This document shows, in pieces, positions 61,523 through 64,000 of a DNA stretch of 64,000 nucleotides; the first letter of the stretch is position 1; the number at the start of each line of letters is the position of its first letter. The stretch spans positions 138,428 through 202,427 of the forward strand of contig CAKSKA010000002.1 in NCBI GenBank assembly GCA_934464615.1. The letters are read 5' to 3'. Origin of the DNA: an uncultured Eubacteriales bacterium (GTDB lineage Bacteria > Bacillota > Clostridia > Oscillospirales > Acutalibacteraceae). The notes beneath the pieces are model-generated. The model ran no database searches and was not told the origin of the DNA. It saw only the letters and a program-made list of their open reading frames with translations. The translations under genes and the position numbers were made by a program.

Positions 61523-63434
61523 CAGAAACCGTACAGCCGTGCGTATGCCGGCAAAAAAGGGCGTTTTGGGCAGAGTTATAAAATCGTTGTTTGCGGCATA
61601 TCCCGTTTTGGTGCCCATTGCAATAGTTTGTATAATCGGATGCGCGGTTGTGTCCTCCATACCGTCTATATTTATGCAAAAGGTGCTGGCGGTAATAACA
61701 AAGTATATGGAATCGGGAAATGCGTCGTGGGATTCCGCAAAGACGGAAATTGTGCCGATGGTATTGAAACTTGTGGGACTTTACGCCCTGTCAATAGTAT
61801 TTGTAACGGTGCAGTCGCAGCTTATGGCGGTAATAACACAGGGCTTTCTTAACAAAATGCGCGTTAAAATGTTTAACGGTATGCAAAACCTGCCCATTAA
61901 ATATTTTGATACGCACAAGCACGGCGATATAATGAGTTATTACACCAACGATATAGATACTCTGCGTCAGCTGGTATCTCAGGCTTTGCCGCAGCTTTTG
62001 CAGTCAAGCATTATAGTGGTTACGGTGCTTGGCATAATGCTTTACTATAGTGTTTGGATGACTTTGGTAATCGCACTGGGCGTTGTGCTTATGTTTGCGG
62101 TATCAAAAAAAGTCGGCGGCGGCTCGGCAAAATATTTTATACGTCAGCAAAACTCGGTTGCCAAAAGCGAGGGCTTTGTACAGGAAATGATGAACGGACA
62201 AAAGGTCGTTAAGGTTTTCTGTCACGAAAAAAAGTCTATTGACGAATTTGAGGAGATAAATAACACTTTGGGCGAGGACTCCTACAAAGCGCACGCATAC
62301 GCAAACTGCTTAGGACCTATTATAATGAATATAGGCAACATACTTTATGTTGTCTGCGCCGTTGCGGGCGGACTTTTCCTGCTGTCAGGCATAAATAATG
62401 TAAGTATTTCCGGCTTGGCGTTTTCAATAGATATTGTAGTTCCGTTCCTTAATATGACAAAGCAGTTTACGGGTAACATAAATCAGGCGTCGCAGCAGAT
62501 AAATCAGGTTGTAATGGCTTTGGCAGGCGCCGACCGTATTTTCTCCCTTATGGATGAAAAGCCGGAGGTTGATGACGGCTATGTAACGCTTGTAAACGCA
62601 AAGGAAAATGCCGACGGCACTTTGAGCGAGAGCGAAAAGCGCACGGGAATCTGGGCGTGGAAGCATCCGCACGGCGACGGCACAGTGACGTATACACGCC
62701 TTGCGGGCGATGTACAGATGGTAGATGTGGATTTCTCCTACGAGGAGGGCAAGCCCGTACTGCACGATGTTTCGGTTTACGCACTGCCGGGGCAGAAAGT
62801 CGCCTTTGTCGGCGCCACGGGTGCAGGCAAAACCACAATTACAAACCTTATAAACAGATTTTACGATATTGAGGACGGCAAGATCCGTTACGACGGAATA
62901 AATATAAACAAAATCAAAAAATCCGACCTTCGCAGAAGTCTCGGTATAGTTTTGCAGGAAACGAATTTGTTTACCGGTACGGTAATGGACAACATACGTT
63001 ACGGCAGACTTGACGCGACGGATGACGAATGTAAAGAGGCGGCGCGTCTTGCCGGTGCACACGATTTTATTACCCGATTGCCCGACGGATATAACACGCT
63101 GCTTTCGGGCAACGGTGCAAATCTGTCACAGGGACAGCGCCAGCTTATTGCAATAGCCCGTGCGGCTGTTGCGGATCCGCCCGTAATGATACTTGATGAA
63201 GCGACTTCGTCTATAGATACCCGCACCGAGGCCATTGTTCAGCGCGGAATGGATAAACTTATGGAGGGCAGAACGGTATTTGTTATTGCCCACAGACTTT
63301 CAACCGTCCGTAATTCCGATGTAATTATGGTGCTTGATCACGGCAAAATTATAGAACGCGGAAATCACGAAAAACTTATAGCCGAAAAAGGCACATATTA
63401 TCAGTTGTATACCGGCGCGTTTGAACTTGAATAG
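61515..63434 (+). CDS. Heterodimeric ABC exporter, half with active ATP site
   Basis: 639 residues: six membrane segments, an insertion of about 35 residues before the ATPase (VDDGYVTLVNAKENADGTLS region), then Walker A VGATGAGKTT, a variant signature LSQGQRQ, and Walker B VMILDEATSSIDTRTE with the catalytic glutamate. This pairs with the upstream degenerate half. ATG 61515 lies inside the end of the preceding gene with GGGGGCGGCG upstream; earlier starts have no ribosome site. Followed by a terminator. Confidence 0.9.
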   Translation: MSNRNRTAVRMPAKKGVLGRVIKSLFAAYPVLVPIAIVCIIGCAVVSSIPSIFMQKVLAVITKYMESGNASWDSAKTEIVPMVLKLVGLYALSIVFVTVQSQLMAVITQGFLNKMRVKMFNGMQNLPIKYFDTHKHGDIMSYYTNDIDTLRQLVSQALPQLLQSSIIVVTVLGIMLYYSVWMTLVIALGVVLMFAVSKKVGGGSAKYFIRQQNSVAKSEGFVQEMMNGQKVVKVFCHEKKSIDEFEEINNTLGEDSYKAHAYANCLGPIIMNIGNILYVVCAVAGGLFLLSGINNVSISGLAFSIDIVVPFLNMTKQFTGNINQASQQINQVVMALAGADRIFSLMDEKPEVDDGYVTLVNAKENADGTLSESEKRTGIWAWKHPHGDGTVTYTRLAGDVQMVDVDFSYEEGKPVLHDVSVYALPGQKVAFVGATGAGKTTITNLINRFYDIEDGKIRYDGININKIKKSDLRRSLGIVLQETNLFTGTVMDNIRYGRLDATDDECKEAARLAGAHDFITRLPDGYNTLLSGNGANLSQGQRQLIAIARAAVADPPVMILDEATSSIDTRTEAIVQRGMDKLMEGRTVFVIAHRLSTVRNSDVIMVLDHGKIIERGNHEKLIAEKGTYYQLYTGAFELE

Positions 63435-63448
63435 TCATTTATATATGT

Positions 63449-63480
63449 AAAATCCGCCGTCCTGTGACGGCGGATTTTAC
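63449..63480 (+). terminator. Terminator of the ABC operon
   Basis: AAAATCCGCCGTC / GACGGCGGATTTT, 4-nt loop. Confidence 0.9.
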
Positions 63481-63499
63481 ATTTTAAAAGGAGATTTTT

Positions 63500-63778
63500 A
63501 TGAAGAGTGATAAGTGGGAAAAGTACGAAAAAAAGAAACGGGAAATTACGGAACACTTTAAAAAGGAAAAAAGAAAGGCGTTTATTGTGTGGGCTGTGTT
63601 TGAAATTGCAGCCGTCGGCGCAGGCGGTGCGCTTTTGGCAAAACAACATTTGCAATGGTTTTTGGTTGCGCTGTTTTTTGTGGTTGTATTTCCGACTACA
63701 CTGCTTTCCAAAAAGTTAAAGGAATTGTCCGCCTTGCAGGAAAAACAGATAAAACTTGCCGAAAGCGAAGGAATTTAG
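63500..63778 (+). CDS. Small two-TM membrane protein, function unknown
   Basis: 92 residues: a highly charged basic N-terminal helix (SDKWEKYEKKKREITEHFKK), two hydrophobic segments (FIVWAVFEIAAVGAGGALLA and FLVALFFVVVFPTTLL) and a charged C-terminal helix. RBS AAAAGGAG at good spacing. The last gene before the rRNA operon. I do not recognise a family. Confidence 0.75.
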   Translation: MKSDKWEKYEKKKREITEHFKKEKRKAFIVWAVFEIAAVGAGGALLAKQHLQWFLVALFFVVVFPTTLLSKKLKELSALQEKQIKLAESEGI

Positions 63779-63903
63779 AAATTTCTTTTGCGTTATTGCG
63801 GTGTATATCTCGCGGTATATAAAGGCTTGTACACCATATGTAGTATGCCGTTGCAATATGTCGTAAAATAAGAAAAAAATATCAAAAAAAGTTAAAAAAA
63901 TGC

Positions 63904-63932
63904 TTGACAAATGCCCTGCATTTTGGTATTAT
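63904..63932 (+). promoter_or_regulatory. rRNA operon promoter
   Basis: TTGACA (63904-63909), 17-bp spacer, TATTAT (63927-63932), near-consensus, directly before a leader typical of pre-16S RNA. Confidence 0.8.
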
Positions 63933-63939
63933 AGTTAGG

Positions 63940-64000
63940 CGCTCTGCGGAAGCGTGGAGAGCGAACGGACCTTGAAAATTAAACAACGACAAAGAAAAAG
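63940..64000 (+). rRNA. Start of an rRNA operon leader (16S gene lies beyond the window)
   Basis: The sequence GACCTTGAAAATTAAACAAC near the edge is the conserved segment found just upstream of 16S genes in many Clostridia. The hairpin GCTCTGCGGAAGCGTGGAGAGC (63941-63962) precedes it. No mature 16S sequence is inside the window. Confidence 0.65.

Overview
The window looks like a chromosomal segment around the replication origin of a spore-forming, probably gut-type Clostridia bacterium (Firmicutes, perhaps Oscillospirales; the family is my inference). The support is the gene order dnaA-dnaN-yaaA-recF-remB-gyrB-gyrA, sporulation genes (spoIIID, spoVAE, a SpoVB-like flippase), the SCIFF peptide and its maturase, consensus sigma-A promoters with 17-bp spacers, and strong Shine-Dalgarno sites. 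Most genes left of about 18.8 kb lie on the minus strand and most genes right of 19.2 kb on the plus strand, as expected if bidirectional replication starts near dnaA. The right edge stops in what looks like the promoter and leader of an rRNA operon.

Left arm (0-19 kb): a LysR regulator converges on spoIIID. A 220-bp direct repeat made of the 5' half of spoIIID and its upstream DNA (1195-1414 and 4107-4326) brackets a small foreign-looking islet with a threonine aldolase, a class II Fic protein and short remnants of other genes. Next come a TetR-controlled heterodimeric ABC transporter, a cluster of three small uncharacterised proteins, a phosphodiesterase, an HD protein and the methionine importer metQNI. 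The metQNI transcript starts with a Met/Cys-rich leader peptide and a terminator-like hairpin, which suggests ribosome-mediated attenuation. An SPFH protein, a PLP decarboxylase translationally coupled to the SCIFF maturase, the SCIFF peptide and tRNA-Arg(ACG) complete this arm.

Origin and core (19-31 kb): a DUF3048 lipoprotein, an AT-rich tract and DnaA-box-like sites flank dnaA. dnaN, yaaA, recF and remB are joined by 1-nt overlaps or direct abutment. gyrB, gyrA, a CPBP protease and tadA follow.

Right arm (31-64 kb): putP, a SpoVB-like flippase with parS sites at and inside it, rarA, a pair of bacterial PH-domain proteins, an orphan spoVAE, parAB, ksgA-ybaK-inositol phosphatase, YitT, a Wzx-type flippase, a Crp/Fnr regulator with a NitT/TauT-like ABC importer, phosphoglycerate mutase, an alanine symporter, a small XRE regulator, htpG, zapA, a U32 peptidase, rpsO, pnp and a second heterodimeric ABC exporter.

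I see no CRISPR array, complete insertion sequence or prophage. The most unusual signals are the metQNI leader, the spoIIID partial duplication, a 31-bp dispersed palindromic repeat seen three times, and several palindromic operators lying on promoters.
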